Source: Malaya genurostris
Lineage: Eukaryota; Arthropoda; Insecta; Diptera; Culicidae
Assembly: GCF_030247185.1 (NCBI RefSeq)
Contig: NC_080571.1
Location: 345,309,879 to 345,373,878 of the forward strand
Length of the DNA stretch: 64,000 nt
Reading direction: 5' to 3'
Part shown: positions 11,988 through 22,557 of the stretch, in pieces
Layout: every line of letters begins with the position of its first letter
How positions within the stretch are numbered: the stretch's first letter is position 1
Position numbers and translations under genes: made by a program
Notes under the pieces: model-generated
What the model saw: only the letters and a program-made list of their open reading frames with translations
What the model was told of the DNA's origin: nothing
Databases searched by the model: none

Positions 11988-12189
11988 TTTTTTGTTTGAT
12001 ATCGTATTTGCTATATGGTATGTGCTGTTTGTTCAATTACCTCTACAATTAGAACTACGGCTACTTCTACTAATGATTCAGTCCGCAAGATGATTGCTTT
12101 TGGGGGTTTGATTCTTCCTGTTTTGAGGTAAACCAGGGTTTCACGATCCGAAAACCAGAGCAAGACCGAATTTTTACTGTGATTCGAAT

Positions 12190-12650
12190 TATTGATCAAT
12201 TTTTCTTTTACACAAATTTAGAATATATGCACGAGGCCACGAATTGATGCTGATTTTCCATGAATATTTTTTAACTTTCTGCGGATCGCGGAAGGATCAA
12301 AAAACCGTTTGACGTTTAGATTTACCAATTACTGTGCGCTTTTTCAGATCAATACAAAAATACTAGCACTTGTTTTGCTAAGCGAGGTGATTGTGAATTT
12401 GGTTCGCATTTCTCAGTGACGAGATGAGCGGTTGATTTTTGTTCCAATTGGGTGCCACTGGGTTTTGGTGGGTTGTTTGACCAACTACAGCACAGAGAAA
12501 GTGCGGGCTGCGGGAAAGAAAAATGATATTCGGTCAATATTGGCTGTGTTCTTCGCAGTAGTTAGTTTTGGGTGCGTTTGTAGTGTGCCGATGAATATCC
12601 CGATCAGAAGAACGAAACGTGAGCAAATCAAATGAAATAATTACTAGGAT
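12190..12650 (-). promoter_or_regulatory. Possible 5' flank or untranslated region of the 11.9-kb exon
   Basis: This is moderately GC-rich, non-repetitive sequence upstream (on the - strand) of the candidate coding exon. Part of it could be 5' untranslated sequence spliced to that exon; ATTGGTAAATC near 12320 (- strand) is a weak donor. No clear TATA box is visible. This is inference from position and composition. Confidence 0.15.
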
Positions 12651-12994
12651 AATGAAAAAATGAGCTCGAATCTTCAATATTATTTGATAATAATTTTTAA
12701 TTTGTAATAAAGCTTTATATGTTGCTAGAAATTGAAAAAAAAACACAATGTAAAAACTGTGAAAAATGTCGTTCATAAATCACGTAGACCGAAAACCGGT
12801 TGTTCTAAATCCTAAATCTTCTACATTCTAATCATACATAAATATTCTTACTCACACATTGATTAAAACCTTGTGGACTGTGAATAAAACGCAAGTAGGC
12901 GGTGCGAAAAGCGGTCGTCTTGCTCATCGTGTACCGTCACTGGTTTCTAAGACGGGATGCCTACTTTGTTTAAAACTCAACTGTTTTCATTACG

Positions 12995-13600
12995 GGGCGG
13001 TTAGGGTGTAGGTTCTAACACATTTGAAAAATTATTTACGTTTTCTTCAAATTTCCTTATTGCAAAACATTTTAACAAAAAAATATTACTACAGATCATT
13101 ACATAGCCATATAGGAAACATTTCTATTTAGAGAACGTAGAGGTTAGAGCAGATAAAATTCAACCAAGTAAGCATGTTTAGTTTATCTTCCGAATGCTGT
13201 GACATGATCACAATCATTTTTCTTACTATTCCTGTAATAACCCAACTTTAGTAATTTAGTCAAGAAATATGTACGATTACGTAGACGAATTACGGGGATA
13301 ACAGAAAAAAGTGTTACATCATAAGATATTTTTATTAAATTTTCAAATATTTATTCCAGTTGCCAAAATATTGGGAGGGCATGGCCACTTCAATGAATCT
13401 TTTGGAGGGGCAAAAAGTGCTTTGCCCCCTCCCCATAGTAGCCATCCCTGATATAGACAGTAAACTTTAAACGCGTTTTTCTCGAAAGCAGTTTTTGAAA
13501 GCTCGTGCCCACCGTCATTCGATAACTGCTTCACTATTTTTTTTTTCAAATTTGGCACACACTTTCTACATATCAAATACCAGACCCTAACGTTCTCCTT
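12995..13600. repeat. Dispersed repeat fragments (copy 2 of the 7.6-8.1 kb repeats)
   Basis: GTTCTAACACATTTGAAAAA (13012-13031) is a partial arm of the 7613-7899 MITE. The stretch 13445-13585 repeats the AACGCGTTTTTCTCGAAAGC block of 7930-8080. Between them, unique AT-rich DNA contains the run AGGGGCAAAAAGTGCTTTGCC (about 13406). Confidence 0.5.
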
Positions 13601-13860
13601 TTCCGTTTTCGGTTACTTTGGGGGAGATTTTTCCGCTACAAATGCCAAAAAATTTAAAACAAAAACGTTGGGGTCTAGAAAAACATCTACAATAACTATG
13701 CTGCTTTGATTTGTTGTCGTCTGATTAGTCTGCACTGAGATACAGAAACACAGCAAATCATGATTGAATTTATTTTGTTGAACGATAGCTCTAAGAAAAA
13801 TTCGCAAAAATAGTGTTTTTTTCAACCGTTTGACCCTACCCCCTCAACCCCCTCGGCTCC

Positions 13861-14859
13861 TTAAGGTCTGAGGACAAAGGGTCGCGTGTTGAGTTTTAAA
13901 TCGACCAGTTGCCAGCATACATTATATTATTTTGATGAGAAGTTTTATCACATTAATCTATCGTATGGGTTGGACATTACATGGATTCCAATGAACAATG
14001 AAAAAATATTCAACTTTAACAAAGATAGAATGTCTGTGTGTTTGGCAGCCTTGTCGAGCCAATTTTATTTCTCTCTCCTTTTTCAGTATGCTAGCAGGAA
14101 ACCAAAGCAAAAAAAATGGCGGATGCATTGAAACTGACTTTGTTTCACAGAAAAATACAAGACTTTATTTTTATCGATATAACATATATGTTTTTATGTA
14201 CTAATCGCATCTAAACTTAATTATCTAGACGGTAGATTTATGATACAAACTTTCAAAGCCGAGATATTCGATGAACAAGTAGAGGTATGCATTTCCGAGC
14301 GTTCCAATTTTCAGCAGTTCTTCAGTCAGAAAAAAATACAACATGACTGCTCAACCTCTACTTGTTCATCGAATATCTCGGCTTTGAAGGCTTGTATCAT
14401 AAATCTACCGTGACAAAGTCTAGATAATTTAGTTTAGATGCGATTAGTACATAAAAACATAAATGTTATCGCGATAAAAATAAAGTCTTGTATTTTTCTG
14501 TGAAACAAAGTCAGTTTCAATGCATCCGCCATTTTTTTCGCTTTGGTTTCCTGATAGCATTCTGAAAAAGGAGAGAGAAATAAAATTGGGTCGACAAGGC
14601 TGCCAAACACACAGACATTCAATCTTTGTGAAAGCTGAATATTTTTTGCATTGTTCATTGGAATCATGTAATGTACAACCCATACGATAGATTAATGTGA
14701 TAAAACTTCTCATCAAAGTAATAAAATGTATGCTGGCAACCCGGTACAGTTTGCTCATATACGAGATAGTACAAGTGAAATACGATGCGCAAAGGGAATT
14801 GAGCGAGCCACGTGGTCGATTTAAAACTCAACACGTGGCCCTGTGTCCTCAGACTTTAA
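13861..14859. repeat. 1-kb inverted repeat (foldback structure)
   Basis: The left arm, about 13861-14290, begins TTAAGGTCTGAGGACA. It is mirrored by the right arm, about 14350-14859, which ends TGTCCTCAGACTTTAA. Arms are near-identical over 400 bp, including the CATTTTTTTCGCTTTGG and AGTCTTGTATTTTTCTG motifs, around a loop of about 60 bp. The right arm carries roughly 70 extra bases (about 14740-14810). Mirror-image open frames appear in both arms, but the sequence codes for nothing recognisable. Confidence 0.8.
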
Positions 14860-15292
14860 GAGAATTAACCGTAAATATTTGTCCTGGTATATTTATTTCA
14901 ACCTGGTGAGCTGTTAGTCAAATCCAGGTAGGCGGTGTAAAAATCACGTGTCTTGGTCTTGTCTTGTCAGTAGTCGAAAACCGAAAGTCCGGAGTCGAAA
15001 GAGCCAAAAATGCTATTTACAAATTTAAAAAAAATTCAAAGAACCCCAACATATTTTCTCGTCATCAATTTATATTTTATAGAAAAAAAAACTAATTAAT
15101 TCCAGATGGCTCCACATGGACATTGCTACTATTCGTTTATCTGTCTTCAAATTCATTTTCAAACCCAGCAGCGATTTAATATTTTGGACTGATGCTGACA
15201 ATTCCAGAAATTACCAGCTGAAAATTTATATTGTTCCGATTTGAAATAATCTGGACAATCATCTTCAGTATGAAGAACATGGGTGCACAGTG

Positions 15293-15675
15293 GTTTGAAT
15301 CGATAAAAACGTGAACTTAGTTCTCTATTCCGATATACATAGTTCCTTTGGAGAACTCATTCACAAAAATATACCCTGTGATTTAACTACAACAAAAAAT
15401 ATCCAAAGCCTACTATGATAAAAGTTCATTTCAACAACATTTTTCCCTTAACAGATGGAAAAACGATGTCTTCTACAAAGTTTTAGAACTTCTAATGAGA
15501 AAAAACTTTGCCGAAGAATCTATAGGTCTAACACAAAAAGTCTCGGGTATATGAAGCATTTTCGTTTGAAACCGCTTCAAATCAATTTTTGTACATAACT
15601 TTTTTCGCAATTTTTCTCAATGTCTACTATGTTCGAGAACATTACTAAGGACTTAAAATTACATATGTCCCGGTT
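15293..15675 (+). repeat. Dispersed repeat related to the arms of the 22.6-24.9 kb inverted repeat
   Basis: Shared landmarks in order are CAGTGGTTTGAATCGA, ATACATAGTTCC, GAGAACTCATTCACAAAAAT, GAAAAAACTTTGCCGAAGAA and TGTCTACTATGTTCGAGA. The order and orientation match 22565-22880. This copy has about 60 extra bases near 15450, also partly present at 24680-24740. It is a third member of the family, outside the palindrome. Confidence 0.75.
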
Positions 15676-15953
15676 TCAAGATGCTCGGATGCACCACTAA
15701 ACTCACTGACTTTCCGAGTGAACGTTTCAACAATATCCTATATTGAAGTCCCGGGAAGTCTTGATTCACAGCTCTTATTCGAGGAAACTGAAAAAAAACT
15801 TTCAATACTATCGCGTAAAGAATAAAAACTTCCCTATTTTTGCCTTTCTCTATAGAAAGGTATTAGAATTGCTGGAAAAACCGACTTTCGAACGGAGCCT
15901 CGGAGACCCATAGTGTTATATACAATTCGACTCAGCTCGACGAGATCGGAAAA

Positions 15954-15956
<3 letters not shown>

Positions 15957-15999
<43 letters not shown>

Positions 16000-16012
16000 T
16001 GTATGTATGTGC
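15957..16012. repeat. GT microsatellite
   Basis: A GT dinucleotide run with a few GTAT interruptions near its right end. The equivalent position in other blocks of the family also has a CA/GT run (46700-46760). Confidence 0.9.
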
Positions 16013-16024
16013 ACTTTTCGAAGA

Positions 16025-16696
16025 TATTTGAACGCGCTCAATTTTCTCAGAGATGGCTCAACCGATTTTAACAAACTTGGGCTCGTTTGAAAGCTACTAT
16101 CGGGGCATTGATCAAGTTCGAAGATAAAATGGCTGTGACTTTTGGTTCCGGAGATATGATTGTATAAGTGACGTAACCGACAAAAAGCGTTGTATTTGAA
16201 CGCGCTCAATTTTCTCAGAGATGGCTGAACCGATTTGAACAAACTTGGACTCGTTTGAAAGCTACTATCGGGCCATTGATCAAGTTCGAAGATCAAATGG
16301 CTGTGACTTTTGGTTCCGGAGATATGATTGTATAAGTGACGTAACCGACAAAAAGCGTTGTATTTGAACGCGCTCAATTTTCTCAGAGATGGCTGAACCG
16401 ATTTGAACAAACTTGGACTCGTTTGAAAGCTACTATCGGGCCATTGATCAAGTTCGAAGATCAAATGGCTGTGACTTTTGGTTCCGGAGATATGATTGTA
16501 TAAGTGACGTAACCGACAAAAAGCGTTGTATTTGAACGCGCTCAATTTTCTCAGAGATGGCTGAACCGATTTTAACAAACTTGGGCTCGTTTGAAAGCTA
16601 CTGTCGGGCCGTTGATCAAGTTCGAAGATCAAATGGTTGTGACTTTTGGTTCCAGATATATGATGGTATAAGTGACGTAACCGACAAAACACGTTG
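16025..16696. repeat. Four tandem 168-bp units
   Basis: Units begin TATTTGAACGCGCTCAATTT at 16025, 16193, 16361 and 16529, exactly 168 bp apart. Units two and three are almost identical; one and four are more diverged. Because 168 is a multiple of three, the - strand stays open for 258 codons and gives a repeating peptide. That is a by-product of the unit length, not evidence of a gene. Confidence 0.95.
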
Positions 16697-16787
16697 ATTT
16701 TAACCGCTCTGGTATATATAAGGGTGCCAAAATTTTGGGATCAACTCTATTTTCGTAAAGTTCTAGTGCTCAAAAGTTTAAGCACCT

Positions 16788-17230
16788 CGAAAAAAGCCTT
16801 CATGCAAAATTTGACCTAAATCGGACATGCTTAAGGGGTGCTGCCCGGTGGTAAAGGTTTTGCAATTTTCGATCTTGAAAAAGCACCATAGGGGGGAGTA
16901 CATGAAATTTCCAAAATCGAAAATTTTTTTTGATGCCAAAACTCTTAAAACTGCATAAAACATCGAAATTTAGTGCCATCTCAAAAAAAAATTTTTTTGA
17001 AAAAATCAACTTTCTGGGACTTATAAAAATTTTCATATTTTTTCTAAGTCCCAAAAAGTCGATTTTTTCAAAAAAATTTTTTTTCGAGATGACACTAAAT
17101 CTCGACGTTTCATGCAATTCTAAGCCTTTTGGCATCAAAAATTTTTTTTCGATTTCGAAAATTTCATGTACTCCCCCCTATGGTGATTTTTCAAGATATA
17201 TGAAAACATCACTAAGTGGACTAAGAAGGC
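16788..17230. mobile_element. Palindromic MITE nested in the 15.8-17.5 kb element
   Basis: CACCATAGGGGGGAGTACAT (about 16884) is mirrored by ATGTACTCCCCCCTATGGTG (17165-17184). TTTTTTGATGCCAAAA is mirrored by TTTTGGCATCAAAAA, and the fold continues to a small loop near 17032. GAAAAAAGCC and GGCTTTTTTT mark the probable outer limits. Non-coding. Confidence 0.7.
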
Positions 17231-17462
17231 TTTTTTTAGATTAGCATCACTGTTCTCATACAAATAGGCAACGCAAATGTCAAGCACTAGTTTGGAAAAA
17301 TGATGCTGACTGTGTGACATAAACACTGAAGCATGCTTTTGTGAACTACTCGAATCAATCTGAATCAATTGGCGTCTAAAATTATTTAATAAATGTATGA
17401 AACATATTTTCATGAGACTGTTATGAAAGAAGAGAAAGGCATTATCACACCACTAGGTGGAT

Positions 17463-19303
17463 TAAGATGGGTTTTGTAAATGAAATTACGTGATACAAAA
17501 TAAACGAATGCATAGGATTTAGGCAAAATAGTTGATTCATTGCATTGACATATTCTAAACAGTTTTTATAAAATTATTTTAAATCAAGAATTAAAGGTCA
17601 ACAAATTTCACGCGCAGCTGGATTCTTTGTTATTTCCGGTGTTTTTTTAATGATTTATTAAAATTATTAATTGGTTATATTGGTTGATCTGGGCAGCCGG
17701 CTACCGAGAAAAATATTAATTTATTGTTTGAAATATTAATATAAGGTATTTTTTATTATGTATTCAATATACCGATATATGTTATCTCTGTTATTAACGT
17801 TGTAATATCAACGGATTTGCGCAATAGTTGATTTTTATCATTCAATTTATAATCCTGAAAGACAATCAATAACATGGAAGAAGAAAACATTCCAAATAAA
17901 ACTTTTCTCCGAAGTTGGACGTTAGATAATTTAGTAAAATAGAGTAATCAGAAGTGAAACATTGAAAATATCTGTTAACTGAAAGGGAAAAGAAACTCCT
18001 GCAATTGTCGCCTTTTTTGACATGGAAGCAGGAACCCAGTGGATCTATTCTTGGTTCATTTTTTTCCGCCGGATTCCACACGGCATCTAGGCTGGTACTG
18101 TCCGGAGAGAGCTAATAGGTACTATCAATCTCCTAGTGGACTCCAGCCCCTCAGATTGTCATCTCATCCTTTGAGTCAATGAACTGAACAGAGATCCTTC
18201 TCTAACGGCTTCGACGGAATGGATATAAGCTGCCACGTTTTCCGTTCCAGATGTGACTCTTACTTCCGGTATTCGATAAAAAAACGCTCACTAACCATAA
18301 TGTTGGATTGATAAACTTAACAAAATGTTGCAGAGCTTCTCTTCTAGAGTTGTTCATTCGGTAGAGTAAAATATATTTGCCATTTGATTTTAGTCCAAGT
18401 AACTAATAGTTCGTAAAAAAGGATTTGGCTTAAGTAGCATACAAAACATTCCCAACAGTCCGGTTTTAAGAAATTTCTAAAACTTGAATGTTCACCCGAC
18501 GCAACAGAACAAACTTTGCAGAAGTTCCTTGTACAGCTTTAAAGCAGCGAGAAAGTTTTCTGGGAACATTTTCTGCACGTTCTAGTTGCTAAAAAGTACC
18601 ACGCGTACATCAAAGCTCTAAAAAAGTCGATACTATCCAGGTACTGTGGAACTTTTGGTTGCTTGGAGAGACGACGCTTAAATTTTAATTTGATATTTAT
18701 CTTACCAATTTTAACATTCTTCACAGAATATGAAACAGAAAATGACAGTCTCAATCCATTATGGTAGTCACCTTGAACATTGATCTAATTGCCACTTATT
18801 ATGTGTGCTTAGTGTAATCTAAAATATTCGAAAGTAAAATGCAAGGAAGATCTTTTAGTTTGGCCTTAGCGCTTCGACAGCACAATTTTTTCATTGATTT
18901 ATTCAAAAATTTTCTGATTTTTTAAACTCGCGCTCACAATGATCAATATTATTCATCTGATTTCATTACATACAATTCTTCAACTGGATATCAGAATTTT
19001 TCTTCTATCTGCAGCGGTCATACATTCATATGCATTCCGTCATTAATTTATTTACCAAACAATAATTTTGATACCCAATTAATCACGTATCCATGAGAAT
19101 TCTCCACAAAACATCTCATTGCGCGCCAAAAAAATATTAGACGATCTAGTATTCTTTCCTTCGACGGCCAAGCACTTATGCAACTCGTTGCGCGACAAAA
19201 ATCAATCGTATATCTAGCAAGTATAGGCAAGGGTGCGAAAATTTGACATTTTTTAAACTGTCGCCAAACATAAGATAGTCACTGCCAATGATACGCGCAG
19301 CTG
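17463..19303. other. Intergenic, no gene recognised
   Basis: AT-rich DNA with only short open frames and no identifiable repeat end or RNA gene. Confidence 0.45.
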
Positions 19304-19655
19304 CTACATTAGGTTTTTTACCGTCACTGCTAACCTCAATCGGATGAACACATTTTGACAGTTCAGCAGTACTGTTTGTAAACAGAAATTTCTTTTGTTT
19401 GTTTATTGACAAATTGGATCAGACCATTTACGGTCCGTATCACCTAAATAAAGTTTTAAAACATTTGTTCACGATTGAATACGTTTCGTTTTTGATATTT
19501 ATTAAATAATAAAGACTAGTTGCAAAGTGTAAAGATGATTGTTTTAGATGTGCTCTTAGATTTTTGTTTAAGCTTGTTTGTAAACAGTACCGCTGAACTG
19601 TCAAGGATGAATACTTGTTCATTTGTGTCGTCACGATAAAAAACCTAATTCAACA
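19304..19655. mobile_element. Palindromic element (TTAGGTTTTTTACCGTCAC ends)
   Basis: TTAGGTTTTTTACCGTCAC (about 19309) is mirrored by GTCACGATAAAAAACCTAA (about 19631). GACAGTTCAGCAGTACTGTT is mirrored by AACAGTACCGCTGAACTGTC (about 19583-19602). The central 170 bp is AT-rich. No coding sequence. Confidence 0.6.
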
Positions 19656-21884
19656 GTAGCCAACACGCAATAACATGAGAGCTTGGTGCAATCATGAGAG
19701 CCACGACACACGATAGCAACATTGAGAGCAGTTAATTTTGTCGCACTCTCTCACAGCAGTCAAAGCCACAGTGTTCGCTCTGTGGTTGTGTACGTACATA
19801 CTGGATAAGTAGCTGCTTTGTTCATTTTCGGTCACGGGTTTCGAGAATGTCACGAGTTCAAAATGTCATGACATTTTCATAACGGGACTGTCATGTTCGC
19901 TGTGACCGATCTGTGGTGATAAATTGAATGCGAATTACCGGTTCAATTTTAAATTTTGAAAATAAAAATCAATCACAAAGCTAGTTGTGGCAAAACTATT
20001 ACAATTATATACTTAAATTTCATACACGAAGTATCAGGAGCGCAGCTTTTGCCTTTCTTATATGACGCAAAGGCAAGAAATCTTACAGCAGAGACAATAA
20101 ATTTTGCGCTCCTATTACTTCTACAATTCTGGTTCATGCTAAACGGGGTTTAATTTTTTGATCGAAAAAGTTCCTTCAACCAACTGGAAATAAAACAAAA
20201 TCACCCGAATTGCCAAAACGAACTCACCATACATATTCTGGAAGTCAAAGCATTTACTTTGCTTTTCTCACTGAACCGCTTTCTTCCAACGGGAGTGCAG
20301 AGAAACAAAACACGTAAGGATACAGCAAAAAACCGTCAGCATTGGGAAGCAAGACTTTCTTGTGCATGTCCCCCTACGCCATAATACGAATTTCAAAGTT
20401 AAGTCTTGTTGGCGACTGTCTCTCGAAAGTTGTTGAATTTGGAAGGAGCTACTGTGTATTGTGGCTAGCCGTACTCAGATTGAAAAGAGTAGAACAGCTA
20501 TCGATGAGAGCAAACGGAGACATTCACGAGAGAAAATGTCATGAGACCTATGACATTTTTTATCTGCTATAGTCACGGCGATGTACAATCGGCGACTGCT
20601 GTCATTTGTGCGGTTTGACTGCCTCCTGTTTCGTGTCATTTTCTAGTACCGTTCGCAACCCTGAGCATAGGTGACTTTTTCAACGGAAAATTCCATTGTC
20701 CATACAAAATAACTTTATTGGTTTTTCCAACTTTTCCGGTAAATTTTCCTATTTTTTTTTATGTGCGAACCCGGCGAGGGTAGAAACTAATCAAACAAAA
20801 AAAGTATCACGTAAATCCATCCATTCGTTCTTACGTGATGCAATTACAAAGAATGATCTCTGCATTTTTATATATATAGATTCGTGAAAATTTTGGATTA
20901 TAAAATGTACAGACTTAAAAGTAAAATAGTTACTCGTCGTTTTGTGTTATTGTGTCATTCATTTGGTATGCATTAACGGTAGAGATATACTGTTCGAAAC
21001 CGTCAGTTGTGTTCACAGTGACTAAACATAAAATGTATTTGAACTATCAATTTTAGGTTTAGTCACTGTATTCTTCATTTCAAGTCTGCTGTGCGAAATA
21101 CCTCAATAAGATATTACTCTGCTCACGCGGGTGACAATTTTTAGTATTCTGTTAAGCTATTTTAGCTCTCTAGTCAACCTCACGAATATCGCTTTAAGCT
21201 TTTTTACTAGTCGGAGACGAGGGCATAACGAGGTATGTTTTAACTATTATCTTCTGATCGGGTACAGCTAAAACATATTTCAGTTATTTTCAAGTATTCA
21301 AGTTCTTAATGAGAAATAGCCAATGAAAATTATAAAAAGGTATTCATAGGACAAAAACAACACTCATAATGCCATTTTCCTCTAATCGGGGTAGCTCGGA
21401 AACTGTTATTTGTACTAAAAAGGTGTCGAAGAATAAGTTCTAATAACTCTCATAGTAAGAACGCTGTTTCAACAAATTACAGGTGGTTGTATATTTCATT
21501 TAGAAGTTTACTGTTTATGTATGTATAGACTTCTAGAAACAGCATCATTCATTAAAAATCTGAGTTCTTTGAAAGTTATATTTAGACAAAATTTTTGCTT
21601 TTCATGCGTAGAATCTAAACTTTTTCTTTCAAACTATTAAAATTTACACCTTATATGAATTTTGAGTGTAAAGTTAATATGTAATCATTTAAAAAAATTG
21701 TTTATATAATTTGATTTATTCGGGTAATTTTTTAATTTTTCAAAATGTGTTAGACAGTTTACAGCATTTTTCTTAATTTTTTTTTGATTGCCATTTTAGC
21801 AGTAAAGTGGAAAAAGTTCGGTGGCAAAATATTTTTGTTTTTTTTTCTTCTGCATGTCATTTTAATGATAAAAAAACTAATTTA
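19656..21884. other. Intergenic, no gene recognised
   Basis: Mixed sequence with recurrent GTCATG and CATGAC words at 19840-19900 and 20520-20560, probably from a decayed inverted-repeat element. No gene-like frame. Confidence 0.4.
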
Positions 21885-22252
21885 TCAATGTTTGGACAGA
21901 ATTAGTAAAATAGTTTTCCGATATCTACTCATCAAACCCGTTTCCAAAATACCCATATTGTAATGGCATTCAAGAATTATAAATAATCCGGAAGTTGCCA
22001 TCTTTGATTTTGAAACCACTTCAAACATCGTTTTCCGACATCCATTCATCAAACCCGTTCCAAAAATATTCATATTATAGTAGTAGCCATGGAACATAAA
22101 TGAGCTGGAAATCTTTTTCATTGTATGAAAAAACCTCTTTTCACGAAGTAGGCTCGTGAAAAAAGATTACGTTATTTGAGATTTGGTTCGTAAAAAGAGT
22201 CTCGTAAAAAGAGGCAACGTAAAAAAGTATTCGTAATCGAAAGTTTGGGTGT
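21885..22252. mobile_element. Fragment of the CATCCAAACC TIR element
   Basis: It ends AGTTTGGGTG followed by TA, and contains AAAACCTCTTTTCACGAAG, CGTAAAAAGAGG and ATCAAACCCGTTCC motifs. These match, in inverse orientation, the 1407-1640 part of the element at 1407-2191. The far end is missing or too diverged to see. Confidence 0.6.
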
Positions 22253-22557
22253 ATAAAATTCCATCTAGAAAAACTTTCGGTCCTTCAAAGTTTCAATTTT
22301 GCAATGTAGAAACAAGTGCTCCGAAAGATTTGGCGCCGAAATTTGTTCATTGTAGAAATCCCATCCTACAGGATCTTCTTTAAACTGCTTAAATTGAAGG
22401 CTCAACTCTGATATTCAATTTTTACTACGTTGCCAAGAATATTTTGGTTTTCACGCCTGCTTCGATTGAAAGCAAAGTCAACATGCAGCTCGGAAAACTT
22501 TCGATTTTCATGCCTACCTAGATTGGATCATGCTACGCTTCTTTTGAGATACACGAC

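Larger units (their letters stand above)
15838..17462. mobile_element. GCCTTTCTC-bounded composite repeat element
   Basis: It opens TGCCTTTCTCTATAGAAAGG and closes with an AGAAAGGCATTATCAC end followed by CCACTAGGTGGATTAA, the same boundary motifs as the GGAACCGGAAGTCGGA blocks. Inside are a GT microsatellite, four 168-bp tandem units and a palindromic insertion. It has no transposase or RT. Confidence 0.6.

Noticed and set aside
13886..14758. Similar ~80-100-codon frames on opposite strands (13886-14204 and 14434-14758)
   Set aside because: They are the two arms of one inverted repeat; the similarity reflects the palindrome, and neither has a known domain.
15916..16692. 258-codon - strand open frame with a repeating 56-residue peptide
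   Set aside because: The 168-bp unit is a multiple of three, so a stop-free unit stays open. It sits in a non-coding repeat family and ends in the GT microsatellite.
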